Source of the DNA: Methanomicrobiales archaeon
GTDB taxonomy: Archaea > Halobacteriota > Methanomicrobia > Methanomicrobiales > Methanospirillaceae
Reading direction: 5' to 3'
NCBI GenBank assembly: GCA_012516785.1
Contig: JAAYWH010000010.1
Coordinates: 1-39,740, forward strand
Length of the DNA stretch: 39,740 nt
Numbering within the stretch: the first letter of the stretch is position 1; every line of letters begins with the position of its first letter. The notes under the pieces are model-generated. The model did not search any database, was not told where the DNA came from, and was given only the letters and a program-made list of their open reading frames with translations. Below are positions 39,276 to 39,740 of this stretch, one piece after another. Position numbers and translations under genes: made by a program.

Positions 39276-39740
39276 TTACCCGGGGGAGGGGGATTTTTCT
39301 CGCCCCGACACCCTGTCCCGGAAATGCCAGAACACCAGGGCAAGAACCACATAAGTCAGGGCAACGAACCAACCGAACTCGCCGAGCATCATGCTCCCTG
39401 CATCGGTGGGAGTGGTGAGCAGCGGGTAGAACTGCTGGATGAAGAAGTTCCAGAATCCATGGAAGAATATCGCCGTCCATATGCTCCCCAACACCAGGTG
39501 CAGCCAGGCCAGCACCACGGCAGCACCCATCACCGAGGGGATGAAAACGGCGAAGGAGGAGGCTATCGACCCGGTCCCATGGGAGGTGCCAAAGAGAATC
39601 GGCGGGAAGGCCACGAATTCCAGACGGCCCCGGATAAGAGGGCCAGTTCCATGAATCCCAGGAACTGGTTTAGTTCAGGCACGAGCAACCCCCGCCAGCC
39701 GAGTTCCTCCCCGGCAGCCGCGAAGCAATTGAACAGGAGA
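39276..39740 (-). pseudogene. CPBP (CAAX-type) intramembrane protease broken by a one-base deletion, 5' end outside window
   Basis: From the window edge the minus strand reads AAGEELGWRGLLVPELNQF, motif 1 (EExxxR) of CPBP glutamic proteases, down to AVWNSW. The frame is then lost. One base further the other frame continues FPPILFG, later AWLHLVLGSIWTAIFFHGFWN (motif with HxxxN, about 39445-39490) and ends at 39276. Adding one base in TGGCCTTC (as TGGCACTTC) would restore WNSWHFPPILFG, including the catalytic-region His. The family is membrane-embedded and cleaves prenylated or other small proteins. Either a true pseudogene or a sequencing error; the loss is exact and local. Confidence 0.75.

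Noticed and set aside
38815-39480. 221-codon minus-strand frame
   Set aside because: Arg/Pro/His-rich composition, overlaps the CPBP protease and the methyltransferase remnant that show real motifs.

Overview
The window looks like a chromosomal segment of a methanogenic euryarchaeon, probably of the order Methanomicrobiales (Methanoregula, Methanosphaerula or Methanolinea-like). This is inferred from TATA-box promoters lying about 25 nt before start codons, GGAGGTGAT-type ribosome sites, a PGF-CTERM (archaeosortase) surface protein, many short zinc-ribbon proteins, FecCD-type uptake genes followed by a CGGC protein, and moderately high GC coding regions separated by AT-rich gaps. No rRNA, tRNA, CRISPR array or insertion sequence was seen.

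Layout. (1) 1-6231: cell-surface genes. Two large proteins each join a caspase/legumain/gingipain-like (clan CD) cysteine peptidase domain to a PKD domain, three HYR repeats and a shared C-terminal domain. A PGF-CTERM protein lies between them and a concanavalin-like secreted protein follows. (2) 6443-9302: a MarR regulator with a palindrome at its own promoter, followed 27 nt later by a bacterial-type Lon protease. (3) 9488-29833: an accessory island of zinc-ribbon proteins, small membrane proteins and TPR proteins. It contains two copies of an apparently undescribed four-part cassette: A, a membrane-anchored Ig-like protein; B, a large multi-Ig protein without a signal peptide; C, a helical protein with a very conserved C-terminal domain; and D, a multi-zinc-ribbon protein. 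Copy 1 is A(-), then B, C, D(+) at 11681-18050. Copy 2 is A, a B-C fusion, and D, all on the + strand at 21649-27908. (4) 30425-33397: a TPR mini-protein and an Mg/Ca-type P-ATPase. (5) 34112-38728: an uptake operon of binding lipoprotein, SAM methyltransferase, FecCD permease, ATPase and CGGC protein. (6) 38817-39740: decayed genes, namely a methyltransferase remnant and a CPBP membrane protease broken by a one-base deletion.

How the parts may work together. The cassette looks like one physical assembly. A would cross the membrane and present an Ig-like domain to the cytoplasm. B carries related Ig-like domains and no export signal. B and C are one polypeptide in copy 2, so they very probably touch each other in copy 1. 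D is always the gene after C. The surrounding stand-alone zinc-ribbon proteins share two further PH-like domain families and may be accessory members of the same cytoplasmic membrane-face system. Its biochemical role cannot be read from the sequence.
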